From Aminipila luticellarii (GTDB lineage Bacteria; Bacillota; Clostridia; Peptostreptococcales; Anaerovoracaceae), in contig NZ_CP035281.1 in NCBI RefSeq assembly GCF_004103735.1, positions 1,302,001 through 1,366,000 on the forward strand: 64,000 bases of DNA. Reading direction: 5' to 3'. Position numbers and translations under genes: made by a program. Under the pieces are notes generated by a model, which was not told the origin of the DNA, did no database searches, and saw only the letters and a program-made list of their open reading frames with translations. Shown here in pieces: positions 54,245 through 62,102 of the stretch (positions are counted from its first letter, which is position 1; the number at the start of each line of letters is the position of its first letter).

Positions 54245-54388
54245 TTCATTTCTCCTTTATTTTCATTTATTTAAAATTTTCTTTGTCATCCGTATAGTAT
54301 TAAGTGAAATTAGATATACAGGAGACTACAGTTAGTATTTCATAAAAATAGGCATTTAAACGAAATAAAATTAGAAATATATAACACA

Positions 54389-54452
54389 ATTATAGCAGCA
54401 TGGCTGTTCCAAGTGATAACTATTCCGAAAATGAATATTTTAGGAATAGTTA
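54389..54452 (-). promoter_or_regulatory. Extended -10 promoter and 36-bp palindrome upstream of tlpA
   Basis: On the minus strand, TGC-TATAAT (TATAAT at 54389-54394) is an extended -10 promoter. Just upstream, TAACTATTCC (54417-54426) and GGAATAGTTA (54443-54452) form a perfect inverted repeat extended inward by AAAAT / ATTTT. It lacks a T-tail, so it is more likely an operator than the carD terminator. Confidence 0.5.
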
Positions 54453-54465
54453 CGGATACCCTAAA

Positions 54466-54990
54466 CTAGCTGCGATCATCTTCTCTTTTCAATTTCTTTA
54501 TGGACTCTTCTATATATTGGTGTACTTCCTCTCTGGGAATATCCAGTGCCATTGAGAATTCGCTGTTCAACAATTCTTCTGCAATTTTTTTAAACTTTTC
54601 ATCCGTATGCCCCAGGTTTTTGCCTTGGAGTTTAACAGCTTGACGTTTGGCATACACGGATTTCATGATATGGATTAAATCGGTACATTTATGTGAAGAC
54701 AACAATCTTTTATAGTAGTCTTCCGTAGTCTTATAATTTTGGCTTTCAATAATATTGGCTTCAATGTTGGGAATTTGTCGGATGATTTCCTTTGCTTCAG
54801 ATTCAGAAACAATTGGTCGCATATAGATTGAGGTGTCTACCGGAATAAATATTTTGCCGTCACTGTATACAGGAGATAGCGTATAATATAATTTATCTTC
54901 CAGGATGCCGCCGACATCAGGAATGCCAATTTCATCAACCCTGCAGACACCTTGGTTCCCATAAATAATAAAGTCTCCAATTTTATACAT
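54466..54990 (-). CDS. CarD family transcriptional regulator
   Basis: 174 residues. N-terminal CarD/RID Tudor-like domain (YKIGDFIIYGNQGVCRVDEIG) that binds RNA polymerase beta, then a helical DNA-contact domain. CarD proteins stabilise open complexes, often at rRNA promoters. The start at 54990 is fixed by AAAGGAGG; a longer in-frame ATG at 55029 lacks a site. The C-terminal tail ends in acidic and basic residues. Confidence 0.93.
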   Translation of the reverse strand: MYKIGDFIIYGNQGVCRVDEIGIPDVGGILEDKLYYTLSPVYSDGKIFIPVDTSIYMRPIVSESEAKEIIRQIPNIEANIIESQNYKTTEDYYKRLLSSHKCTDLIHIMKSVYAKRQAVKLQGKNLGHTDEKFKKIAEELLNSEFSMALDIPREEVHQYIEESIKKLKREDDRS

Positions 54991-55143
54991 AAATACCTCC
55001 TTTTTTAATATATGAAATAAAATGCTCATGGTATACCTTTTTGAAAATATATCTCTATATTCATTTTATCACAAAAATACTACAAAAAGTAAGTAAAAGT
55101 TGTTGATTTTTTTAAAATTTATGGTATCATAAAAGATTTAACA

Positions 55144-55593
55144 TTAATTTTGCTGTTTTCTTTCAAAAGCAAGCTTATCCAGGTAGCCTTGGAGAATCAG
55201 AACAGCAGCCTGCTTATCAATAACATCTTTCCTTTTTTTCCGGCTTAAGTCAGCTTCGATCAATATTCTTTCGGCCATGACCGTAGTCAGGCGCTCATCC
55301 TGAAAGACCACAGCGATATCCGCCATACCGGAGCTTCTTAGCTTGTTTTCAAGCATGGTTTTAAATTCATAGACCTTTTCAGTCTGAATGCTGTCTGTGC
55401 CGTCTAATTTTTTAGGAAGGCCGATCACTACTGTATCGCAGTTATACTCCTTTATATAATCCATGATTTTCCCGGCATCTTTTCGGATACCCACCCGGCT
55501 TATGGTAGTAATCCCGTTGGCCGTAAGCAATAATTCGTCACTAACTGCGACTCCTATGGTCTTATCGCCCACATCCAGAGCAATTTTTCTCAT
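55144..55593 (-). CDS. ruvX: Holliday junction resolvase RuvX (YqgF family)
   Basis: 149 residues, RNase H-like fold. MRKIALDVGDKTIGVAVSD holds the first catalytic Asp, VVIGLPKKLDGT is the conserved second block, and FQDERLTTVMAE and DKQAAVLILQGYL complete the active site. Roles proposed are branch-DNA cleavage and 16S rRNA 5' processing. Start at 55593 follows AAAGGAAT; the longer in-frame ATG at 55647 is in the hairpin upstream. Confidence 0.95.
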   Translation of the reverse strand: MRKIALDVGDKTIGVAVSDELLLTANGITTISRVGIRKDAGKIMDYIKEYNCDTVVIGLPKKLDGTDSIQTEKVYEFKTMLENKLRSSGMADIAVVFQDERLTTVMAERILIEADLSRKKRKDVIDKQAAVLILQGYLDKLAFERKQQN

Positions 55594-55627
55594 ATATTCA
55601 TTCCTTTCTTTCTTGTAATATTCACTA

Positions 55628-55656
55628 TAAAAAAATAAGACGGACATGTGTCCGCC
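55628..55656 (-). terminator. Terminator or attenuator between ireB and ruvX
   Basis: On the minus strand, CGGAC-acat-GTCCG with outer G-C pairs (55641-55654) followed by CTTATTTTTTT. It lies about 20 bp after the ireB stop and just before ruvX. Confidence 0.7.
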
Positions 55657-55674
55657 CTTTTCTTAGATTGTGTG

Positions 55675-55923
55675 TTATTTTTTCAGAAATGCCCGCAGCA
55701 ATTCTTCGACCAAGTCATCTCTCTCAATGTGTCTAATGATATTTCTAGCGTTGTTATGCCCAGTTATGTAGGAAGGATCTCCTGAAAGAATATAACCTAC
55801 CATTTGGTCGATTGCATTATACCCTTTTTCTTCTAAAGCATCATAAACGGTTTTTAAAATATCTTCTGTTGTTTTTTGGTCACTTTTTTCTGAACTGTTA
55901 AACATAATCGTGTTCCTATCCAA
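55675..55923 (-). CDS. IreB family regulatory phosphoprotein
   Basis: 82 residues, DUF965. TTEDILKTVYDALEEKGYNAIDQMVGYILSGDPSYITGHNNARNIIRHIERDDLVEELLRAFL is close to the Enterococcus IreB sequence. IreB is a small target of the PASTA kinase/phosphatase pair (IreK/IreP) and tunes cell-envelope stress and antibiotic tolerance. The start is TTG with GAGGGTGAG upstream, giving the family N-terminus. alaS-ireB-ruvX order is the Firmicute norm. A terminator follows. Confidence 0.95.
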   Translation of the reverse strand: MDRNTIMFNSSEKSDQKTTEDILKTVYDALEEKGYNAIDQMVGYILSGDPSYITGHNNARNIIRHIERDDLVEELLRAFLKK

Positions 55924-55951
55924 TCCTACTCACCCTCTTTCCTTGCTTCTT

Positions 55952-55981
55952 ATTATACACATATTTCCATAACCAAAACAA
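55952..55981 (-). promoter_or_regulatory. Putative promoter of ireB
   Basis: On the minus strand, -35 TTGTTT (55976-55981), 18-bp spacer, perfect -10 TATAAT (55952-55957). Confidence 0.6.
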
Positions 55982-56075
55982 CCCTAAATTTTATATTTAA
56001 TATTGTTGTAATATTTACACAAAATTATTATGAAAATTTATAAAAATAATAAAAAATATTAAAATTTACTAAAAT

Positions 56076-58700
56076 TTATTGAATTAAGGATTCCGCAACC
56101 TTAAATGCCTCCTGAATTTTAGAAGGATCCTTTGCACCTGCCTGCGCCATATCAGCTTTTCCGCCGCCGCCGCCACCGGCTGCCGCCGCAATCTGCTTGA
56201 TCATATTGCCTGCATGGTACCCCTTTTCCAGAAGATCATCTGTAATGGACACCATAAACGTTACCTTTCCGCCGTTTTGTGCAGCAAAGACCAGTATATA
56301 ACCCTTGTTGGATTTCTTTATATCGTCGGAAATCTGACGGAGGTCATTAATATCATAATCGATAAATTCTTTTGTCAACAGCTTGACATCTCCGATTGTT
56401 TTGGCTTCATTCAGGATGGAATCCAGTGAAGAGCTGATAGCATTCTTCTTGATTTCCTCCAGCTCTTTCCTTAAGACCCTGGCTTCCTCGGATAAACTTG
56501 AAATCTTTGCAAGCAAACCGCTGGCATTGGTTTTTAAAACATCAGCCGCCTGGTCTATAACCTCTTCTGCTTCCTTCAGCTTATTTACAATTGCCAGTCC
56601 TGTAATTGCTTCAATTCTTCTGACACCTGCGGCAACTCCGGATTCACTTACAATTTTAAATGCACCAATTAATCCGGAATTAGCCACATGGGTACCGCCG
56701 CAAAGCTCTTTACTGAAATCTCCTACGGATACCACTCGTACCTTATCACCATATTTTTCGCCAAATAAGGCAGTCGCACCGGATTGAACGGCATCCTGCA
56801 TGGACATTTCTTCTGTGGTAACCGGCAGGAAGTGCATGATTTTGTCATTAACGATCTTTTCTACCGCGATAAGCTGTTCTTTCGTCACAGCCTCGTAATG
56901 GTTGAAATCAAAGCGCAGTCCTTCTGCGTTCACACTGGAACCGGCCTGATGTACGTGGCTGCCCACAACCTCTCTAAGAGCCTGCTGGAGTAAATGCGTC
57001 GCCGTATGATTCCTTGAAATATGATTTCTGACAGGAACATCGACAAATAACTTCAGCTTATCCCCTACTTTCAATTCGCCGTTTACAATGTTCAGCTTGT
57101 GAGCAAAATTTCCTTGAGATTTAGTCACTTCTATCACTTCTGCAGTAAAATGCTCGTTGCAGACTATGCCGTGATCGTAAATCTGACCGCCGCTCTCCGC
57201 ATAAAAAGGTGTTCTGTCCAGAAGGATCCTTGCATCTTCTCCGACTTTAGCCGTTTGAGAGATAGTTTTATTGCAGAAAATGCCGATTACAGTTCCTTCA
57301 TCTTCTGTTTTTTCATATCCGGTAAATTCCGTTTTACTGCCTGAGCCAAAATCTAAATTTTCTTCGGCCCAGCCGTCATCATCAACGGATTTTCTGGCTG
57401 CTCTTGCCGTTTCCTTCTGATGGAGCATGTTGGCATTGAATCCGTCAATATCGGCGGTACATCCATTTTCAGATAAAATTTCCTGTGTTAATTCCAGCGG
57501 GAACCCATACGTATCATAAAGTTTAAATACATTTTCACCGGAAAGCTCTGTCTTGCCTTCTTTTTTCAATGCTTCCACATATTCGGCGATAATAGCCGTA
57601 CCCTGATCGATGGTTGAACTGAACTTCTCTTCCTCTATGGTAATGATCTTATAAATATATTCTCGTTTTTCCTCCAGCTCCGGATAAGCCCCGCCGGATA
57701 CTTCAATTACCTTCTTGGACAATTCAGCTAAGAAGGCTCCCTTAATGTTCAGAAGCTTTCCATGCCTTGCCGCCCTTCGCAGGAGCCGTCTAAGAACATA
57801 TCCCCTGCCTTCATTGCTCGGTATGATTCCATCGGCAATCATGAAGGTTACGGAACGTATATGATCCGTAATGATTCGGATGGATACATCCGTCTTATAT
57901 TTGCCATTGCCGTATGTCACGCCGGATTTTTCCACAACGGCATCCAGAATATATTTGATGGTATCCACATCAAATATGGAGTCTACCCCCTGCATAATGC
58001 AGGCAAGACGCTCCAGACCCATACCGGTATCAATATTCGGATGTGCCAGATTGGTATAGTTGCCTTCCTCATCTCTGGAGAATTGGGTAAATACATGATT
58101 CCAGAATTCAACATATCGGTCGCAATCGCATCCCGGTTTACAGTCGGGACTGCCGCAGCCGTATTCTTCCCCTCTGTCAAAGTAAATTTCCGAACAAGGG
58201 CCGCATGGACCTGTCCCTATTTCCCAGAAATTATCTTCTTTTCCAAGTCTTACGATTCTTTCCTCAGGCATTCCGATCACATTTTTCCAGATTCCGAAGG
58301 CTTCTTCATCATCTTCATAAATGGTGGCCCAAATTTTATCTTCAGGCAATTTTAAGACTTGAGTGATGAATTCCCATCCCCAAGTCAGAGACTCTGTCTT
58401 AAAATAATCCCCGAAAGAGAAGCTTCCCAGCATTTCAAAGAACGTACCATGTCTTGCTGTCATGCCCACATTATCGATATCGCCGGTTCGAATACATTTC
58501 TGGCAAGTGGTCATCCTTTTGCTTGGCGGAGTCTCCAATCCTGCAAAATAAGGCTTTAACGGTGCCATACCGGAATTTATGATGAGCAGACTCTTGTCCT
58601 TTTCAGGAACAAGCGAAAAGCTTTTTCTCTTATAGTGATCTTTGCTGACATAAAAGTTTTGAAATGTCTCTCTGATTTGATTTAATCCCAGTTTTTCCAT
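56076..58700 (-). CDS. alaS: Alanine-tRNA ligase
   Basis: 874 residues, normal length. Class II synthetase core (TCQKCIRTGDIDNVG, GRGYVLRRLLRRAARHG), editing domain with the zinc motif HxxxH (RNHTATHLLQ) and CGGTHVANSG, and a glycine-rich C-terminal oligomerisation domain (AAAGGGGGGKADMAQAG). Charges tRNA-Ala and clears mischarged Ser/Gly. I see no T-box in the 156-bp upstream region; the minus-strand TATAAT at 58771-58776 is a plausible -10. Confidence 0.99.
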   Translation of the reverse strand: MEKLGLNQIRETFQNFYVSKDHYKRKSFSLVPEKDKSLLIINSGMAPLKPYFAGLETPPSKRMTTCQKCIRTGDIDNVGMTARHGTFFEMLGSFSFGDYFKTESLTWGWEFITQVLKLPEDKIWATIYEDDEEAFGIWKNVIGMPEERIVRLGKEDNFWEIGTGPCGPCSEIYFDRGEEYGCGSPDCKPGCDCDRYVEFWNHVFTQFSRDEEGNYTNLAHPNIDTGMGLERLACIMQGVDSIFDVDTIKYILDAVVEKSGVTYGNGKYKTDVSIRIITDHIRSVTFMIADGIIPSNEGRGYVLRRLLRRAARHGKLLNIKGAFLAELSKKVIEVSGGAYPELEEKREYIYKIITIEEEKFSSTIDQGTAIIAEYVEALKKEGKTELSGENVFKLYDTYGFPLELTQEILSENGCTADIDGFNANMLHQKETARAARKSVDDDGWAEENLDFGSGSKTEFTGYEKTEDEGTVIGIFCNKTISQTAKVGEDARILLDRTPFYAESGGQIYDHGIVCNEHFTAEVIEVTKSQGNFAHKLNIVNGELKVGDKLKLFVDVPVRNHISRNHTATHLLQQALREVVGSHVHQAGSSVNAEGLRFDFNHYEAVTKEQLIAVEKIVNDKIMHFLPVTTEEMSMQDAVQSGATALFGEKYGDKVRVVSVGDFSKELCGGTHVANSGLIGAFKIVSESGVAAGVRRIEAITGLAIVNKLKEAEEVIDQAADVLKTNASGLLAKISSLSEEARVLRKELEEIKKNAISSSLDSILNEAKTIGDVKLLTKEFIDYDINDLRQISDDIKKSNKGYILVFAAQNGGKVTFMVSITDDLLEKGYHAGNMIKQIAAAAGGGGGGKADMAQAGAKDPSKIQEAFKVAESLIQ

Positions 58701-58856
58701 ATATATTTATTCCTCCCGTGAAACAGTATCATGAAATTCATTTTAATGATTTTTATCGTATAACCCAATTATTATACCATGTTTTGTGTTACAATTAAAG
58801 AAAATAATGAATAAAACACTAAAGTATACAGAATTTAAACAGGAATTGGAGGGACT

Positions 58857-59813
58857 ATGCGGAAAAATCTTCTCGGAAGCACGGGATTAGAAGTTACTCC
58901 GGTGGGATTTGGCGTACTGACTATCGGAAAAACACAATTAAATATGCCGGAATCAGAGGGAGCAGCGGTATTGAGATACGCACTGGAATGCGGTATAAAC
59001 TTTTTAGATACGGCACAGTATTACGATACGTATCACTACATTAAGCGGGCGTTAAAAGGCACCAATTATGAGCCGATCATCACATCAAAATGTCTGGATC
59101 CGTCTTACAGTCAGATGAAATATGCCGTGGAGCAGGCCAGAATGGAAATGAGCAGAGATGTCATCGACATATTTCTGCTCCATGAGGTCAGGAGCGGTGC
59201 AGATTGGAAAAATCGATCCGGAGCATGGGAATATCTTCAAGAGGCTAAGTCCAAAGGGCTTATAAAGGCGATCGGGATTTCTACACACCATGTAGATGTG
59301 GCGGAACAGGCTGCGGAGGTTCCTGAACTGGATGTGCTCTTCCCGCTGATCAACTTTAGAAGTCTTGGTATCAGAAAAGGAAACGAATTCGGAACTAAGG
59401 AGGAAATGGCGGCCGCTATTGAGAAAAATGCTGCTCAAGAAAAAGGCGTGTTTACCATGAAGGTCTTTGGCGGAGGAAATTTGACCGGACATTATCTGGA
59501 GGCACTTGATTACGTCAGCACCCTTCCGGGGGTATCCTCCATGATGGTGGGTTTTGGACAGAAGCGGGAAATAGACCGAATGCTTGAATATGTGGGAGGA
59601 ACTATAGACAGAACGTATATTCCCGACATGACAAAGAAAAAAATTCACATTGATGAAGGAGACTGCGAAGGCTGCGGCAGTTGTATTGAACGTTGTCCCA
59701 ACCGTGCCATTTTCTTGAATCCTAGAGGGATAGCGGAAGTCGATCATTCAATCTGCCTGACCTGCGGTTATTGTGCGCCGGTCTGCCCTGTGCGGGCTAT
59801 CCTTTTGTTTTAA
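58857..59813 (+). CDS. Aldo/keto reductase with C-terminal 4Fe-4S ferredoxin domain
   Basis: 318 residues. TIM-barrel aldo/keto reductase with the GxxGxxxxxxGFG N-terminus (GSTGLEVTPVGFG), catalytic Asp-Tyr pair in INFLDTAQYYDT and lysine in ITSKCL, joined to two 4Fe-4S motifs (CEGCGSCIERCP, CLTCGYCAPVCP) near residues 265-310. The fusion suggests a ferredoxin-linked reductase. The substrate is unknown. Shine-Dalgarno TTGGAGGG. Convergent with spoIIIAD. Confidence 0.95.
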   Translation: MRKNLLGSTGLEVTPVGFGVLTIGKTQLNMPESEGAAVLRYALECGINFLDTAQYYDTYHYIKRALKGTNYEPIITSKCLDPSYSQMKYAVEQARMEMSRDVIDIFLLHEVRSGADWKNRSGAWEYLQEAKSKGLIKAIGISTHHVDVAEQAAEVPELDVLFPLINFRSLGIRKGNEFGTKEEMAAAIEKNAAQEKGVFTMKVFGGGNLTGHYLEALDYVSTLPGVSSMMVGFGQKREIDRMLEYVGGTIDRTYIPDMTKKKIHIDEGDCEGCGSCIERCPNRAIFLNPRGIAEVDHSICLTCGYCAPVCPVRAILLF

Positions 59814-59871
59814 GAATGAAAAGTAGATTGGATATATGGTTTTCAGTGATATTTCCTATAGGACAAATAAC

Positions 59872-59894
59872 GGCATATGGCGAAGCCATATGCC
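59872..59894. terminator. Perfect hairpin between convergent akr and spoIIIAD
   Basis: Two 10-bp arms (59872-59881, 59885-59894) around a GAA loop, with the very stable GCGAAGC core. T-rich DNA follows only weakly on either strand, so it may be a factor-assisted stop. Confidence 0.55.
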
Positions 59895-59906
59895 TGCAAT
59901 ACCTTT

Positions 59907-60293
59907 TCATTTTAATACGGAATTGATTAGTTGCAGTATGGCAATCAAAATAGGAATCGCCAGATAAAATATAATGATTTTCCCTGCCAATTCTACCTTT
60001 CCTGCGATAGCACCCTCCCCCGAATCCTTGCACAACTGAGAAGTAAAATCCGCAATATAAGCTACGACAAGCACTTTAATGATAATCGGGAAAAAGGTTT
60101 TTCCGTATGTAATATTTCCGTATATACTTTGCAGAAAGGTAAATACGGACATGAGTTTCTGCAATGCCAGTGTAAATATGATGATAACCGTTGTGAGCAC
60201 CACATAAATGGCAAATTCCGGCTTGAAACCCTTCACGATCTGAGAACAGATGACTCCTACAAGGGCTATGAGCGCAATTTTTATGATATCCAT
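59907..60293 (-). CDS. spoIIIAD: Stage III sporulation protein AD
   Basis: 128 residues, four hydrophobic helices. MDIIKIALIALVGVICSQIVKGFKPEFAIYV and ELAGKIIIFYLAIPILIAILQLI are the SpoIIIAD ends. Part of the channel membrane base. Last gene of the AA-AB-AC-AD cluster on the minus strand; AE to AH are at 31.9-34.0 kb on the plus strand. Confidence 0.95.
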   Translation of the reverse strand: MDIIKIALIALVGVICSQIVKGFKPEFAIYVVLTTVIIIFTLALQKLMSVFTFLQSIYGNITYGKTFFPIIIKVLVVAYIADFTSQLCKDSGEGAIAGKVELAGKIIIFYLAIPILIAILQLINSVLK

Positions 60294-60304
60294 AGGTACA
60301 CCGC

Positions 60305-60502
60305 CTATAATTGAAATAAGGTTTTTACCGTTTCGAAGAATTCGCTGATCATACGGATAATAAAGAAAAGTACCACCACAATTCCGGCTAAAGTAGTCAT
60401 GAGAGCATAATCCTCCCGCCCAGCCTTTGCAAGTATTTGATTGATTACTGCGATTGCAATACCTATTCCGGCTATTTTAAATATGATGTCAACATCCATC
60501 AT
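60305..60502 (-). CDS. spoIIIAC: Stage III sporulation protein AC
   Basis: 65 residues, two helices. DVDIIFKIAGIGIAIAVINQILAKAGREDYALMTTLAGIVVVLFFII is the diagnostic SpoIIIAC sequence. Shine-Dalgarno GGTGGAGG. The stop is 11 bp before spoIIIAD. Confidence 0.97.
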   Translation of the reverse strand: MMDVDIIFKIAGIGIAIAVINQILAKAGREDYALMTTLAGIVVVLFFIIRMISEFFETVKTLFQL

Positions 60503-60522
60503 CTTTTGTGTCCTCCACCTTC

Positions 60523-61044
60523 TTATATTAGGATAATAACAAGTGTTAAACCGATAGCAATTCCAAGACTTTTGTACATTTTACCCTTTTTATTATTTTC
60601 TTCCGAAGCTTCTTTCAGCTGATTTTCAATTCGTTTATAAGACCGTTGTATTACCGCGCTCTGTCCATAGACATCCGTACCGCCCAGCCCCTTTCCAAGC
60701 TCAACGATGGTGTGTATGTCTTCTTCCGTAAAAGAACATGTATCTCCCAGCTCTTTGGAATACCTTATCCAGCTTTCAAGAAAGCTGCAATTGTTTTTCC
60801 CTTTTAAATCTGCCGATACTTTAGAAAATAAATCTTTGGCGGCGTGGTTGGCCTTTTCATCCGAAACGATTTCCAAAGCTTCCGGAAGAGGCGTCTTGCG
60901 GTATAAGATTTCATCCTCCAAATTTTTCAGTCCGTCCAGAAAGCTTTGCAGATTGGTGACTCTGCACTGATAATCCCGTGCCTTAACATATCCGATGGCA
61001 CTGCAGATTATAAAAACCAGCGTGTTTAAAATGATATTAATCAA
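60523..61044 (-). CDS. spoIIIAB: Stage III sporulation protein AB
   Basis: 173 residues. N-terminal and C-terminal membrane helices flank a helical cytosolic domain (QCRVTNLQSFLDGLKNLEDEILYRKTPLPEAL, then GLGGTDVYGQ) related to type II/IV secretion GspF-like proteins. TTG start with AAGGAAGAG upstream. Between AA and AC in the standard order. Confidence 0.94.
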   Translation of the reverse strand: MINIILNTLVFIICSAIGYVKARDYQCRVTNLQSFLDGLKNLEDEILYRKTPLPEALEIVSDEKANHAAKDLFSKVSADLKGKNNCSFLESWIRYSKELGDTCSFTEEDIHTIVELGKGLGGTDVYGQSAVIQRSYKRIENQLKEASEENNKKGKMYKSLGIAIGLTLVIILI

Positions 61045-61067
61045 AGCAGCTCTTCCTTTCTGGAAAT

Positions 61068-61991
61068 TTACATAAAATCGTTATCGTTTTCATTTCCGCT
61101 TTTATGCGGACTGGAATAAATGATTTCCCGGATGGAGCCGGTTGTAGGTATATTGGACAAGAAAATGATACAGGAGAAGATTCCTCTTTTCACGAGACTC
61201 CCTATAGCTGAATTTAAAACATCTTCATAGGAGTTTCCGTGTATGGTAGTAATTAAATTAACTCCTGCACACATGGCTGTTTCTATGGCATAAATGTCGG
61301 CACTTTTACCGATTTCGTCTGTGGCAATAATATTGGGGGACATGGCTCGTATCAGCATGATGATTCCCTGCTCTTTTGGACAGCCGTCCAATATGTCCGT
61401 ACGCGGGCCCAAATCATAACTAGTATTGCCCCTATAACTGCCCGCTATTTCCGACCGCTCATCACATACGCCAACTCGATATCCCTTACAGCTCAGATTC
61501 CTTATTAAATCTCTGAGCAGTGTTGTTTTTCCGCATTTAGGCGGTGAAACAATCAGGGTATTATGAACGCTCCCATCCGGTTTCAGAATGCTTTTGATGC
61601 ATTCATCCGAAGCACCTATGATTTCTCTGCTGCACCTTATATTCAAAGAAGATATGTCTTTAATAAGTTTTACCGTACCCTTTTCAAGAACGACCTTTCC
61701 GCATACTCCGGCTCGATGACCGCCTTCAATGGTTATATAACCATTTGCCAATTCGGTTTCGTAAGCATAAAAGGAATAATTCAGCATTCGGTTTATCAGA
61801 TTATTGAGCATTTCATAATCCACGGCATAGGATATATGATATTCTTCATTTTTCGAAAGGATAGAAATGGGCTGTCCGATTCTAAAGCGGAATTCTTCTG
61901 CATTATTAATAATGGCATCGGGTAAAGCCCGAAAAGTTTTTTCCAGATCCTGTGGCATCTTTATCAGTATACTCTCAATATTTTTTTCCAT
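61068..61991 (-). CDS. spoIIIAA: Stage III sporulation protein AA, secretion-type ATPase
   Basis: 307 residues. RecA-like secretion ATPase: Walker A SPPKCGKTTLLRDL, followed by VCDERSEIAGSYRG, DILDGCPKE and ATDEIGKSADIYAIETAMCAGVNLITTIHG, all typical of SpoIIIAA. Thought to power or gate the channel. Start at 61991 follows GGAGGTG with six bases; an upstream in-frame ATG (62006) contains that site. First gene of the minus-strand cluster, with its own promoter region after the CNNM terminator. Confidence 0.95.
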   Translation of the reverse strand: MEKNIESILIKMPQDLEKTFRALPDAIINNAEEFRFRIGQPISILSKNEEYHISYAVDYEMLNNLINRMLNYSFYAYETELANGYITIEGGHRAGVCGKVVLEKGTVKLIKDISSLNIRCSREIIGASDECIKSILKPDGSVHNTLIVSPPKCGKTTLLRDLIRNLSCKGYRVGVCDERSEIAGSYRGNTSYDLGPRTDILDGCPKEQGIIMLIRAMSPNIIATDEIGKSADIYAIETAMCAGVNLITTIHGNSYEDVLNSAIGSLVKRGIFSCIIFLSNIPTTGSIREIIYSSPHKSGNENDNDFM

Positions 61992-62058
61992 ATGTAACAC
62001 CTCCATATCTTAAAGATATTGCTTGGACAAAAAATTATGATAAAAATTTTAGAGGAGT

Positions 62059-62092
62059 CAAAAAAAAGACACATTCTCATATGAGAATGTGT
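62059..62092 (-). terminator. Terminator of the CNNM gene
   Basis: A perfect 24-bp palindrome (62069-62092) followed on the minus strand by eight T. Confidence 0.92.
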
Positions 62093-62102
62093 TGATATTT
62101 CA

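Noticed and set aside
58701-58856. T-box leader of alaS
   Set aside because: 156 bp is too short once the divergent promoter is included, and no T-box bulge sequence or terminator is visible.
59085-59747. 220-codon minus-strand ORF inside the aldo/keto reductase gene
   Set aside because: The plus-strand enzyme with its two ferredoxin motifs explains the region fully.
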